Of a stretch of DNA of 36,046 nt, positions 19,001 through 25,947 are shown piece after piece. Below the pieces are notes generated by a model. That model did no database searches and was not told the DNA's origin. It worked only from the letters and a program-made list of their open reading frames with translations. Source of the stretch: Vicinamibacteria bacterium (lineage in GTDB: Bacteria; Acidobacteriota; Vicinamibacteria; Vicinamibacterales; JAENWD01); NCBI GenBank assembly GCA_016650245.1, contig JAENWD010000174.1:1-36046 (forward strand). Direction: 5' to 3'. The translations under genes and the position numbers were made by a program. Position 1 is the stretch's first letter. Each line of letters begins with the position of its first letter.

Positions 19001-19192
19001 GGGGTAATAATAGATCTCGAAATGATCGGTGGTGTAGATGTGCCACCGGAAATTGTCGTACCGGATCTGGTTCTTGCCGAAGTACGGAACGTATGGCGTC
19101 TGGGCCACGGCCGACAGGGTGCTGCTCAGAAGCAGCGCCGCCGTCAGCCCGGTCAGACGTCCCGTCAGGCAGCGCGTCGTGCGCGTGCGCAT
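16076..19192 (-). CDS. multidomain surface protein: gluzincin (peptidase MA-like) domain, TolB/PD40-type beta-propeller, C-terminal Omp85/BamA-like barrel
   Basis: Start MRTRTTRCLTGRLTGLTAALLLSSTLSAVAQ; VVHELTHIFEFD plus WVNEGLSDYMTG; propeller repeats (SIAPGGRFVAFSG, TFAPDGKSVVYLA); GGNSELRGYDYLAFTGHNVYFMNAELRFPL; ends KVWIGYDF. Confidence 0.85.
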   Translation of the reverse strand: MRTRTTRCLTGRLTGLTAALLLSSTLSAVAQTPYVPYFGKNQIRYDNFRWHIYTTDHFEIYYYPEIEQHLERVAGYAESAYQQISADLKHDLAFKIPLILFKTSSEFQQQNVIPGAAQEGVGAFAEPFRDRMVLPIDEPPDLLYRLVVHELTHIFEFDIIPQSLIRRSVPLWVNEGLSDYMTGIWRPIDLMTVRDAAVADTVPKMSELEGYGGFSNPRLIYNLGHTVFEFIESKWGKEGIRQFLFALRKSVIGGGEDAYEEAFQLKPEEFDQEYEKYLKDRFKAFRDKERPADYGRNLSPNPQKTKYTSVLSIEPAPSGDLMAAMVGNRREQELDIVLLSTKDGTVVRNLTKGFDQGMGFAYISTPGGRWNTVSWMSWSPVGDQLAYFVRTEKEKTLILQDVVSTDVKQRFPMKTVDEPESPSIAPGGRFVAFSGLRNAIGDIFRLDTTSGDITNLTDDAFADYAPTFAPDGKSVVYLARISGNEKLFRVDLDTRKKTQLTFGTHDEGQAKFIDDHTLVFPSTAVNPTQPIEPEVARNGNIFNIWTLDLKTSELRQYTDAVAGNVSPVLLPGDKTSRIAFVTYYKNEWGVHTLERKEPIQTALASDFGEAGGEMVDFQPPMTHTLVKENQKQKGTFEKMFLDGRPPVNVGVTSGGDLFGGTQVTFGDVLGDKQFNVFAASISQYRTFSVNYTNLSRRFQYALQGFSQESFFYGTGSYFYDPAYNPLFLDRDNAIATRSLRGGSAFGIYPFDRYRRIELSTSVINYNEHYNDPALEEYSNNYQEQLYGTQLFRSGTSVPLGVAFVQETTVFREFGPLSGSTMRLSYEVAPKIGNTLSYQTGDIDVRKYIRLGGSGLLALRGKMFKSWGNAPDYTFFGGNSELRGYDYLAFTGHNVYFMNAELRFPLIEAMLTPLGVMGGVRGVFFFGTGAAYFNDQPYQFSTSKTESYAPYLGSDVDPGTGAPIPIYGPPVDITGFRLRDGKASYGFGLETFALGFPIHFDWAWRTTFNSQWEDALYASVGGSQEFRRAQFKVWIGYDF

Positions 19193-19513
19193 ACAGGTCT
19201 CCTCGCGGGCAGTAACACGGAGTCGAGGGGTCGAGGTCTGAATGGATTGCATCTTACTGTGACTGAGACATGGCCGTAAACACGCAGGATCCGCGCCTCG
19301 TGAAACACGACACGAAAGGCTCGAAGCAAGCCCCGTACCTCCGGCTGGCATTGATCAGACGGCCGAATTCGTCGAAAGGTCTGGGGACTTGTCATCGATT
19401 CAGGAAACTCGCTACGGAGGACCAGGACAGGCCGGGCAGCGCCGCCCGGGAATAACCCCGGAGCGGCAGGGGTTTACACTGCTAACGGCTGTAGAAGCTC
19501 CCACGGATGTAAC

Positions 19514-20095
19514 GTGTTCGGTTTTCCGTCCGTCGCCAGCACGTCGGGTGACCAGCTGTCGTTTGAAGACGAGGCGCTGGCTCAGGCTGATGCTTTGTAC
19601 CGGACGGCGCTGCGGGCCACCCGCAACCCGGCCGAGGCCGAAGACCTCGTCCAGGACACGTATCTGAAGGCCTTCCGCAACCAGGGCCGCTTCGAGCCGG
19701 GGTCCAACGTGCGGGCCTGGCTATTCACGATCCTGATGAACACCTGGCGCAACCGGCGGCGCGATGCCGGACGCGACCCGGTGGCGGTGGCAAGCGAGGT
19801 GGTCGAGCAGGCCGAGGCACGACCGGCATCGGGCGGCTCGCCCGAAGACCTGCTCCTGCGCGACACGCTCGGGACCGATCTGAAGGCTGCGTTGGACCAG
19901 ATGCCCGACGCGTTTCGCGAAGCCGTGTGGCTGCGCGACGTCGACGAGTTCACCTACGCCGAGATCGCCGCGATGCTCGAGGTGCCCATCGGCACGGTGA
20001 TGTCGCGCATCTCCAGGGGGCGGCGGCAGTTGTTCGAGAAGCTGACAGCCGGGGGTGACGCGATGCGTCCGGCAGAGGCGGCCGGCCGGGGATAA
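19514..20095 (+). CDS. ECF-type RNA polymerase sigma factor
   Basis: ALRATRNPAEAEDLVQDTYLKAFRN region 2; FTYAEIAAMLEVPIGTVMSRISRGRRQLFE region 4. Confidence 0.94.
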   Translation: MFGFPSVASTSGDQLSFEDEALAQADALYRTALRATRNPAEAEDLVQDTYLKAFRNQGRFEPGSNVRAWLFTILMNTWRNRRRDAGRDPVAVASEVVEQAEARPASGGSPEDLLLRDTLGTDLKAALDQMPDAFREAVWLRDVDEFTYAEIAAMLEVPIGTVMSRISRGRRQLFEKLTAGGDAMRPAEAAGRG

Positions 20096-20100
20096 CTCCG

Positions 20101-20868
20101 GTGGGCACGATCATCAGAATGGCACACTGCACAGACATCGACCGGCTCGTCACAGGCTACGTGGACGGCCTTGCCAGCGCCGCTGAGCGCGACGACGTGG
20201 AACGGCACGTGCGCCGCTGCGCGGCGTGCGACCGACGGGTCACCGCCGAGCGCGCCGCCCGGCAGATCGTGCAGCGGCACGCCGCCGATCTGAGGTCCGC
20301 GACCGCGCCACCCGCGCTGCGCGCCCGGCTGGCCACCCTGGCAGCCCAGGCTCGGCCCCCTCAAGCGCGCGTCGTCCAGCGCTGGCTGCTGCGGACGGCC
20401 ATGGCGGCCTCGCTCGTGCTGGGCTGCGGGCTGTGGCTCACCGCGGTCGTGACCCGGCAGTCCACGACGGTGCTGGCGGCGCAACTGACCGCCGACCACG
20501 TGAAGTGCTTCCTGACGAACCACGACGACGGCATGCTAGACCCACGGCGCGCGGCCGACTACCTGCGCGAGCGATACGGCTTTGCGGCCCGCGTGCCGGC
20601 CAGCGACGCCGACATCGGCCTGCGACTGGTCGGGGCGCGCCGCTGCATCACGGGAAAAGGCACCAACGCCCACATGCTCTACACCTGGCAGGGCCAGTCG
20701 GTGTCGCTCTACATGCTCCCGGGCGTGGGGCACACCCGGCAGGCGCACGACGTGCTGGGGCACACCACCGAGATGTGGTCAGGGCATAATGGAACCTACG
20801 TGCTGGTCATGCCAGACGGCGGGCACTTGACGCCGCTGACCGACTACATGCGCCAGGCCACCAGGTAG
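20101..20868 (+). CDS. anti-sigma factor with zf-HC2-like N-terminus and one TM segment
   Basis: CTDIDRLVTGYVDGLASAAERDDVERHVRRCAACDRRV; TM MAASLVLGCGLWLTAVV; directly after ECF gene. Start could be ATG at 20119. Confidence 0.85.
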   Translation: MGTIIRMAHCTDIDRLVTGYVDGLASAAERDDVERHVRRCAACDRRVTAERAARQIVQRHAADLRSATAPPALRARLATLAAQARPPQARVVQRWLLRTAMAASLVLGCGLWLTAVVTRQSTTVLAAQLTADHVKCFLTNHDDGMLDPRRAADYLRERYGFAARVPASDADIGLRLVGARRCITGKGTNAHMLYTWQGQSVSLYMLPGVGHTRQAHDVLGHTTEMWSGHNGTYVLVMPDGGHLTPLTDYMRQATR

Positions 20869-20891
20869 GAAGGATCTTTAGGAAGGATCTT
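20866..20891. repeat. tandem duplication of TAGGAAGGATCTT (2 x 13 bp)
   Basis: taggaaggatctttaggaaggatctt immediately before ATG at 20893; includes the upstream stop codon. Confidence 0.85.
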
Positions 20892-20892
20892 G

Positions 20893-21450
20893 ATGTCACG
20901 AGTGGTCCGCTGGGTGATTGCCGCCGCCGCCCTCACGGCGCTGGTCTACGCGTTGGTGCCGAGCCTGCCCGCGCCATCCGAACTGGTCGGCGCGGGCGCC
21001 AGGGCGGCCGGAAGCGACGCCTGTCCGGCCGACGCCAAGAAGGCCAATCTCGACTTCACCGTCAACGACATGAACGGCAAGTCCGTGGCGCTCGCCTCGT
21101 TCAAGGGTAAGGTCATCGTGCTGGACTTCTGGGCGACGTGGTGCCCGCCGTGCAAGGCGGAGATTCCCGGCTTTGTCGAGTTGCAGGATGCCTATGGCAG
21201 CAAGGGTCTGCAGGTGGTGGGCGTGTCGGTGGACGACCCGGCCGACAAGCTCCCGCCGTTTGCCGCCGAGTTCAAGATGAACTACCCGGTGCTGGTGGGC
21301 CTGGGCCGCGACGACCTCCAGGACGCGTACGGGCCGATGTGGGGCATTCCGACGACGTTTCTGATCAGCCGGGACGGCAAAATCTGCCGCAAACACTCGG
21401 GGCTGGTGGGCAAGGACCGCTACGAGAAAGATATCAAGGCCCTCCTGTAG
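20893..21450 (+). CDS. TlpA-family thiol-disulfide oxidoreductase
   Basis: VIVLDFWATWCPPCKAEIPGFVELQ; GIPTTFLISRDGKI; N-terminal TM/signal. Confidence 0.94.
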   Translation: MSRVVRWVIAAAALTALVYALVPSLPAPSELVGAGARAAGSDACPADAKKANLDFTVNDMNGKSVALASFKGKVIVLDFWATWCPPCKAEIPGFVELQDAYGSKGLQVVGVSVDDPADKLPPFAAEFKMNYPVLVGLGRDDLQDAYGPMWGIPTTFLISRDGKICRKHSGLVGKDRYEKDIKALL

Positions 21451-21454
21451 TAAC

Positions 21455-21694
21455 ATGGGCGCACACTCCATGTTGAAGGGCTTCACTCACGCTCGTCTCG
21501 CCTGCGGTTGCCGGCTCGCGTTTCGCGCCGGCGTCGAGGGCAGCCCCGTCATCGTCGTGGTCGACGACAAGTCGCCCGCCTGCGCCATGCCGCTGCACGT
21601 GCGCGATCTGCCCATCTACGATTACCGCGAGGCGTTGCGTCCGTCCACGCGCCTGGGCTCGCCCGAAGAGGAAGAATTCGGCGAAGAAGGCTAG
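21455..21694 (+). CDS. hypothetical protein
   Basis: 79-aa ORF between tlpA-like and desaturase genes, same strand, short spacing. Confidence 0.5.
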   Translation: MGAHSMLKGFTHARLACGCRLAFRAGVEGSPVIVVVDDKSPACAMPLHVRDLPIYDYREALRPSTRLGSPEEEEFGEEG

Positions 21695-21703
21695 TCCGAG
21701 TAC

Positions 21704-22609
21704 TTGCCTGCCGCCACCGTCACCATCTTCTGGATCGTTCAGGCCTCGGCGCTGCTCGTCTTCACGGTGGCGTTTCGCTGGGAGCTGGCAGGCCTCTGGG
21801 CGGCCAGTCATTTCCTGCGCGCCATCGGCCTGACGCTCGCCTTCCATCGCTATTACGCCCACCGCGCGTTTCAGATGAACCGCATCGCGCGCTTCTTCTG
21901 GACGCTGGCCGGCACGGCGGCGATGCAGAAGGGGCCGCTCTGGTGGGCGGGACATCACGTCTACCACCACAAGTACGCCGACCGCGACGGCGATCCGCAC
22001 AGCCCGAAGATGAGCGGGTTCTACCACGCGCACTTCGGCTGGTTCCTCAACGACAGCCGTTACAAGTCGCTGCACCCGTCCAACCCCGTCGTCCGGGTGT
22101 TCGGCAGCGCGCCCGAGATCGTGTGGCTCGAGCAGTTCTACTTCCTGCCGCCGCTGGCGCTGGCGCTGTCGATGTACGGCATCGGCGGTTGGGACTGGCT
22201 CGTCTGGGGCTTCTGCCTGCCGACGATGACGCTGGCGCACGCGACCTTTGCGATCAACACGGTGAATCACCTGTTCGGGTCGCGCCGGTTCCAGACGCAG
22301 GACGACTCCACCAACAACCCGCTCACGGCGTTGTTCGCGGTGGGGGAGGGCTGGCACAACAACCACCACCGCTATCAGCGCGCCGCGCGCAACGGCTTCT
22401 ACTGGTGGGAGTTCGATGTAACGTGGTACACGATCTGGGCGATGGAGAAACTCGGCCTGGCCTGGGACGTGCAGCAGGTCCCAGAACGCGTCTACCGGGA
22501 AGCCAGCGACGGTCTGCCCGCCCGCCACGAGTCTACGTACGCCAGTCACGAGTCTACGTACGCCAACCACGGAGACACGGAGATCACAGAGACGGCACAG
22601 AGTTTCTAG
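21704..22609 (+). CDS. acyl-CoA desaturase (stearoyl-CoA/delta-9 type)
   Basis: Histidine boxes HRYYAHR, HHVYHHK, HNNHHR; FGSRRF; WYTIWAMEKLGLAWDV; tail encoded by repeat sequence. Confidence 0.95.
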   Translation: MPAATVTIFWIVQASALLVFTVAFRWELAGLWAASHFLRAIGLTLAFHRYYAHRAFQMNRIARFFWTLAGTAAMQKGPLWWAGHHVYHHKYADRDGDPHSPKMSGFYHAHFGWFLNDSRYKSLHPSNPVVRVFGSAPEIVWLEQFYFLPPLALALSMYGIGGWDWLVWGFCLPTMTLAHATFAINTVNHLFGSRRFQTQDDSTNNPLTALFAVGEGWHNNHHRYQRAARNGFYWWEFDVTWYTIWAMEKLGLAWDVQQVPERVYREASDGLPARHESTYASHESTYANHGDTEITETAQSF

Positions 22610-22708
22610 GGGGGTGCCGGAACTGAAGTTCCGGCCTACGTACGTCGTACCCCAAGAAGTTCTCTGTGCGTCCTCTGTGTCCCCGGTGTCTGCGGTGGTT
22701 GGCGTACG
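22526..22708. repeat. composite repeat: 21-nt tandem unit, about 50-bp imperfect inverted arms, central palindrome CCGGAACT-GA-AGTTCCGG
   Basis: CACGAGTCTACGTACGCCA at 22526-22544 and 22547-22565; left arm cgtacgccaaccacggagacacgg... from about 22557; right arm 22657-22708 is its reverse complement with mismatches; palindrome 22617-22634. Confidence 0.8.
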
Positions 22709-22712
22709 TGAT

Positions 22713-23879
22713 CTATGCGTCGCGAAGCGCGGCGGTGATCGGCGTGCGTGCGGCGCGGAGGGCGGGCAGCAGGCCGCCGATGAGGCCCATGAAGACGGCC
22801 GCCACGACCGCGATGACGAGCCACTGCGGGTCCACCTTGAAGGCAAACGCGATCTGCGAGAAGTTGGCCCCGCCGGTGGCGCCCGACAGCGTGTTGATCG
22901 GCAGCGCGAGGACGCTGCCCAGCAGGCCGCCGACGAGCGCGAGAAACGCCGACTCGATCATGAACGACACGAGGATCGACGTGCGCGAGAAGCCCAGCGC
23001 CCGCAGCGTGCCGATCTCGCGCGTGCGTGCCGACACCAGCGCATACATCGTGTTCATCGCGCCGAACACGGCGCCGATACCCATGATGACGCCCACAAAC
23101 ACCGCCAGGATGGTCAGCGTCGTCGCGGTCTGGCCGGCCTGGCCCTCGTAGAACTGCAGCTCGCTCATCATCTGAACCTGCATGTTCGGGTTGGCCTTGA
23201 GGTCGGCGTTGAACTTCTCGATCTGCGCCGAGTCGTTCAGCTTGAGTGTGAGTGACTGGTAGCCGCCGGCCCGGTTGAACACCGGCGCCAGCGCGTCCAC
23301 GTCGCCCCAGATCTCGCTTTCGAAGCTGCTGCCGTCCGACGTGAAGATGCCCACCACCTTCCAGTTTTGCCGCTGCAGCTTGATGCTGCCGCCGACTTCG
23401 AGGTTCTGGTAGCGGTCGGCCGCCTTCTGCCCGACGACGATCTCGTAGAGCCCCGGCGTGAAGTTGCGCCCGGCGACGATCTTCACGTTCTGGCGGACCT
23501 GGAACGCCATCGGCGAGACGCCACGCACGGTGACGTTGACCTCGGTGCCGTCCCCGAGACGCGGAATCGAGGCCACCACGATCATCTCCGGCGAGGCCAG
23601 CGGCCGGCCGGTGCTGTCGCGCTTCACCCGGTCGTCCACCAGGATCGTGCTCGCGTTGTCCTTGCTGAAGCCGGAGGTGAGTTCCGACCCTGAGCCGCGC
23701 TGGGTGACGATGGCATTGTCGGGCGAGCCGGTGGACTTGAGCGCCACCCTGAAGCCGTTTGCCATCGCGGTGAGCGCGATCAGGACCGCGACGACCAGCG
23801 AGATGCCGGCCAGCGCCAGCAGGGTGACTCTCCAGCGGACGATCACGTTGCGGAAGTTGTACGAGATCGGGATCGCCAT
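22713..23879 (-). CDS. ABC transporter permease, FtsX/MacB type
   Basis: Start MAIPISYNFRNVIVRWRVTLLALAGI; C-terminal REIGTLRALGFSRTSILVSFMIESAFLALVGGLLGS. Confidence 0.92.
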   Translation of the reverse strand: MAIPISYNFRNVIVRWRVTLLALAGISLVVAVLIALTAMANGFRVALKSTGSPDNAIVTQRGSGSELTSGFSKDNASTILVDDRVKRDSTGRPLASPEMIVVASIPRLGDGTEVNVTVRGVSPMAFQVRQNVKIVAGRNFTPGLYEIVVGQKAADRYQNLEVGGSIKLQRQNWKVVGIFTSDGSSFESEIWGDVDALAPVFNRAGGYQSLTLKLNDSAQIEKFNADLKANPNMQVQMMSELQFYEGQAGQTATTLTILAVFVGVIMGIGAVFGAMNTMYALVSARTREIGTLRALGFSRTSILVSFMIESAFLALVGGLLGSVLALPINTLSGATGGANFSQIAFAFKVDPQWLVIAVVAAVFMGLIGGLLPALRAARTPITAALRDA

Positions 23880-25060
23880 CAGACCTGCCTCAGCATCGAC
23901 GTGATGTTCGCGCGATAGGCGCCCACCGCCGGCGCCAACCCCGAGATGAGGCCCATCGCAGCGCCGACGGCAAACATGCCGGCGGCCAAGCCGGCCGACA
24001 TGGCTACCGAGCCGAAGCCCTGCAGGCCCGGAATGGACCCGAGGTTGCCGATCAGAGTGCTGGCCATCAGCACGCCGAGGCCGCTGCCGAGCAGTCCGAT
24101 GACCAGCGCCTCGCCCAGCACCAGCGCGAGCACCAGGGCGGACGGGTAGCCCAGCGTCTTGAGCACCGCTATCTCCGTGCGCCGCTCGCGGATGGCCATG
24201 CTCATCGTGTTGGCTGTGACCAGCAGGATCGTGAAGGCCACGGCCATGCCGATGGCATTCAGGATGAGGCCGAGATCGCCGACGAGCGCGAGGAAGCTCG
24301 CGACAAACTGCGCCTCGGTCTCGGTCTTGGTCTGCGTGTCGCTGTTCTCGAAGGTCGAGTCCACGGCCTTGGCGATCGCGGCGGCCTGTGAGGGGTTGGC
24401 GATCTGCAGACTGTAGGTGCCCACACCCGCCCGCTGGCCCGTCTTCTCGTAGAGGTACTTCCAGTGGAACAGCATCATGTCTCGGGCGTGATTCGGGTAC
24501 TTCTGGGTGTCGACGGAATAGATCGCCCGCACCACGAACTCGAAGGGCTTGTCGGCCCGGTAGGGCGGAATGATGCTTTCGAGCTGAAACGTGCTGCCGA
24601 TCTTCCACCCGTATTTCTCGGCCAGCGCCGGCCCGATGATCGCACCGCGCATGTCCTGCATGAACGCCTGCTTGTCGGCGTCGGTGAGGCCGTACTCGGG
24701 GTACATCGCCAGGTACGGCTCGGCGTCCACCGCGAAGTTGGCGAAAAAGTTCCTCATGTCCGGCTGGCCGCCGCTCGAGCCCATCACGCCGCCAAACCAG
24801 TTGGTCTTGGCCGTCCGCTTCACGCCGGCGATGGCGCCGATGCGCGCCTCGTAGGCCATCGGCAGGTCTTCGGCCAAGCTGATGCGGTGGCGCGTGATCA
24901 GCCGGTCGGTGGCTGCCGTGTCGATGGTGCCGTAAAAGGCGGCCAGCACGGTCTGCAGCGAGGCGATGAGGAAGATGCAGAGCGCCATGGCCGCAATGGT
25001 GCTCGCGGTCCGAATCCAGTTCTTCCGCAGGTGTTTCAAGATGTATGGCAGGTATTTCAT
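23879..25060 (-). CDS. ABC transporter permease, FtsX/MacB type
   Basis: Start MKYLPYILKHLRKNWIRTASTIAAMALCIFLI; RRTEIAVLKTLGYPSALVLALVLGEALVIGLLGSGLG; ATGA overlap with the next permease. Confidence 0.92.
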   Translation of the reverse strand: MKYLPYILKHLRKNWIRTASTIAAMALCIFLIASLQTVLAAFYGTIDTAATDRLITRHRISLAEDLPMAYEARIGAIAGVKRTAKTNWFGGVMGSSGGQPDMRNFFANFAVDAEPYLAMYPEYGLTDADKQAFMQDMRGAIIGPALAEKYGWKIGSTFQLESIIPPYRADKPFEFVVRAIYSVDTQKYPNHARDMMLFHWKYLYEKTGQRAGVGTYSLQIANPSQAAAIAKAVDSTFENSDTQTKTETEAQFVASFLALVGDLGLILNAIGMAVAFTILLVTANTMSMAIRERRTEIAVLKTLGYPSALVLALVLGEALVIGLLGSGLGVLMASTLIGNLGSIPGLQGFGSVAMSAGLAAGMFAVGAAMGLISGLAPAVGAYRANITSMLRQV

Positions 25061-25070
25061 CGTCAGTTCC

Positions 25071-25112
25071 CGAGACTCGTAACCCGTAACTCGTAGCTCG
25101 TAACTGGTACTA
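25071..25112. repeat. heptanucleotide array CGAGACT-CGTAACC-CGTAACT-CGTAGCT-CGTAACT-GGTACTA
   Basis: 7-nt period; contains stop (25110-25112) of the ATPase gene. Confidence 0.85.
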
Positions 25113-25823
25113 GCGTGCGCCAACCGGCGCGGCCACGTCGTGCCGCTCCACGGTCGTCATCAGCACGCCTTTGTCCAGATGCCGCTCGATGTGGGCGCGG
25201 CAGGCGGCGCGCGGGTCGTGCGTGACCATCACGATGGTCTTCTTGAAGTCGCTGTTGAGCGTCTGCAGCAGGTTCAGGATCTCTTCAGCGCTCTTGGCAT
25301 CCAGGTCGCCGGTCGGCTCGTCGGCGACCAGGACCGCCGGGTCCGCCACGACGGCGCGCGCGATGGCGACGCGCTGCTCCTGTCCACCCGAGAGCTGGCG
25401 CGGGTAGTGATGCGATCGGTCTGCAAGGCCGACGATCTTGAGCGCCGTCATGGCCCGTTCGCGGCGCTGCTTCCTGGGCAGCTTCGTCAGCAGCAGCGGC
25501 AGCTCGACGTTTTCCACCGCCGTCAGCACCGGGATCAGGTTGTAGAACTGGAAGATGAACCCGATGTTGCGGCTGCGCCACTTGGCCAGCGGGCCTTCAG
25601 ACAGCGTCGTCAGGTCGGTCCCCGACACGATGACTTTGCCCGACGTGGGACGGTCGATGCCCGCAATCAGGTTCAGCAGCGTCGTCTTGCCGGACCCCGA
25701 CGGCCCCATCAGCGCGACGAACTCGCCCTCGGGCACTTCCAGGCTCAGACCGTCGAGGACGACGATCTCCTGGCTGTCGCGCTTGTAGATCTTTCGAACG
25801 CTCTGCACATCAACTGCGGCCAT
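25110..25823 (-). CDS. ABC transporter ATP-binding protein (LolD/MacB type)
   Basis: [51 protein letters not shown]. Confidence 0.96.
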   Translation of the reverse strand: MAAVDVQSVRKIYKRDSQEIVVLDGLSLEVPEGEFVALMGPSGSGKTTLLNLIAGIDRPTSGKVIVSGTDLTTLSEGPLAKWRSRNIGFIFQFYNLIPVLTAVENVELPLLLTKLPRKQRRERAMTALKIVGLADRSHHYPRQLSGGQEQRVAIARAVVADPAVLVADEPTGDLDAKSAEEILNLLQTLNSDFKKTIVMVTHDPRAACRAHIERHLDKGVLMTTVERHDVAAPVGAR

Positions 25824-25842
25824 GAACAATCTCCTCCACAAT

Positions 25843-25881
25843 CACGACGGCACGACGGCACGACGGCACGACGGCACGACG
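25843..25881. repeat. 8-bp tandem repeat (CACGACGG) x 4.9
   Basis: Read directly, upstream of the ATPase start. Confidence 0.9.
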
Positions 25882-25890
25882 CACCTCGAG

Positions 25891-25923
25891 GAACCTGAAG
25901 AACCCGAAGAACCCGAAGAACCC
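25891..25923. repeat. 9-bp tandem repeat GAACCTGAA-(GAACCCGAA)x2-GAACCC
   Basis: Read directly; 19-nt exact match to 31861-31879 inside the SCO1 gene. Confidence 0.9.
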
Positions 25924-25926
25924 TGT

Positions 25927-25947
25927 GGGCGGGTTTGAAACCCGCCC
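25927..25947. repeat. palindrome GGGCGGGTTT-G-AAACCCGCCC
   Basis: Perfect 10-bp arms; abuts the stop codon (25948-25950) of the adaptor gene. Confidence 0.85.

Noticed and set aside
21508-22626. 372-aa plus-strand ORF in another frame of the desaturase region
   Set aside because: Arginine-rich out-of-frame shadow; the 21704-22609 frame carries the family motifs.
21434-22846. 470-aa minus-strand ORF opposite the desaturase
   Set aside because: Antisense to a desaturase with intact histidine boxes; no recognisable motifs.
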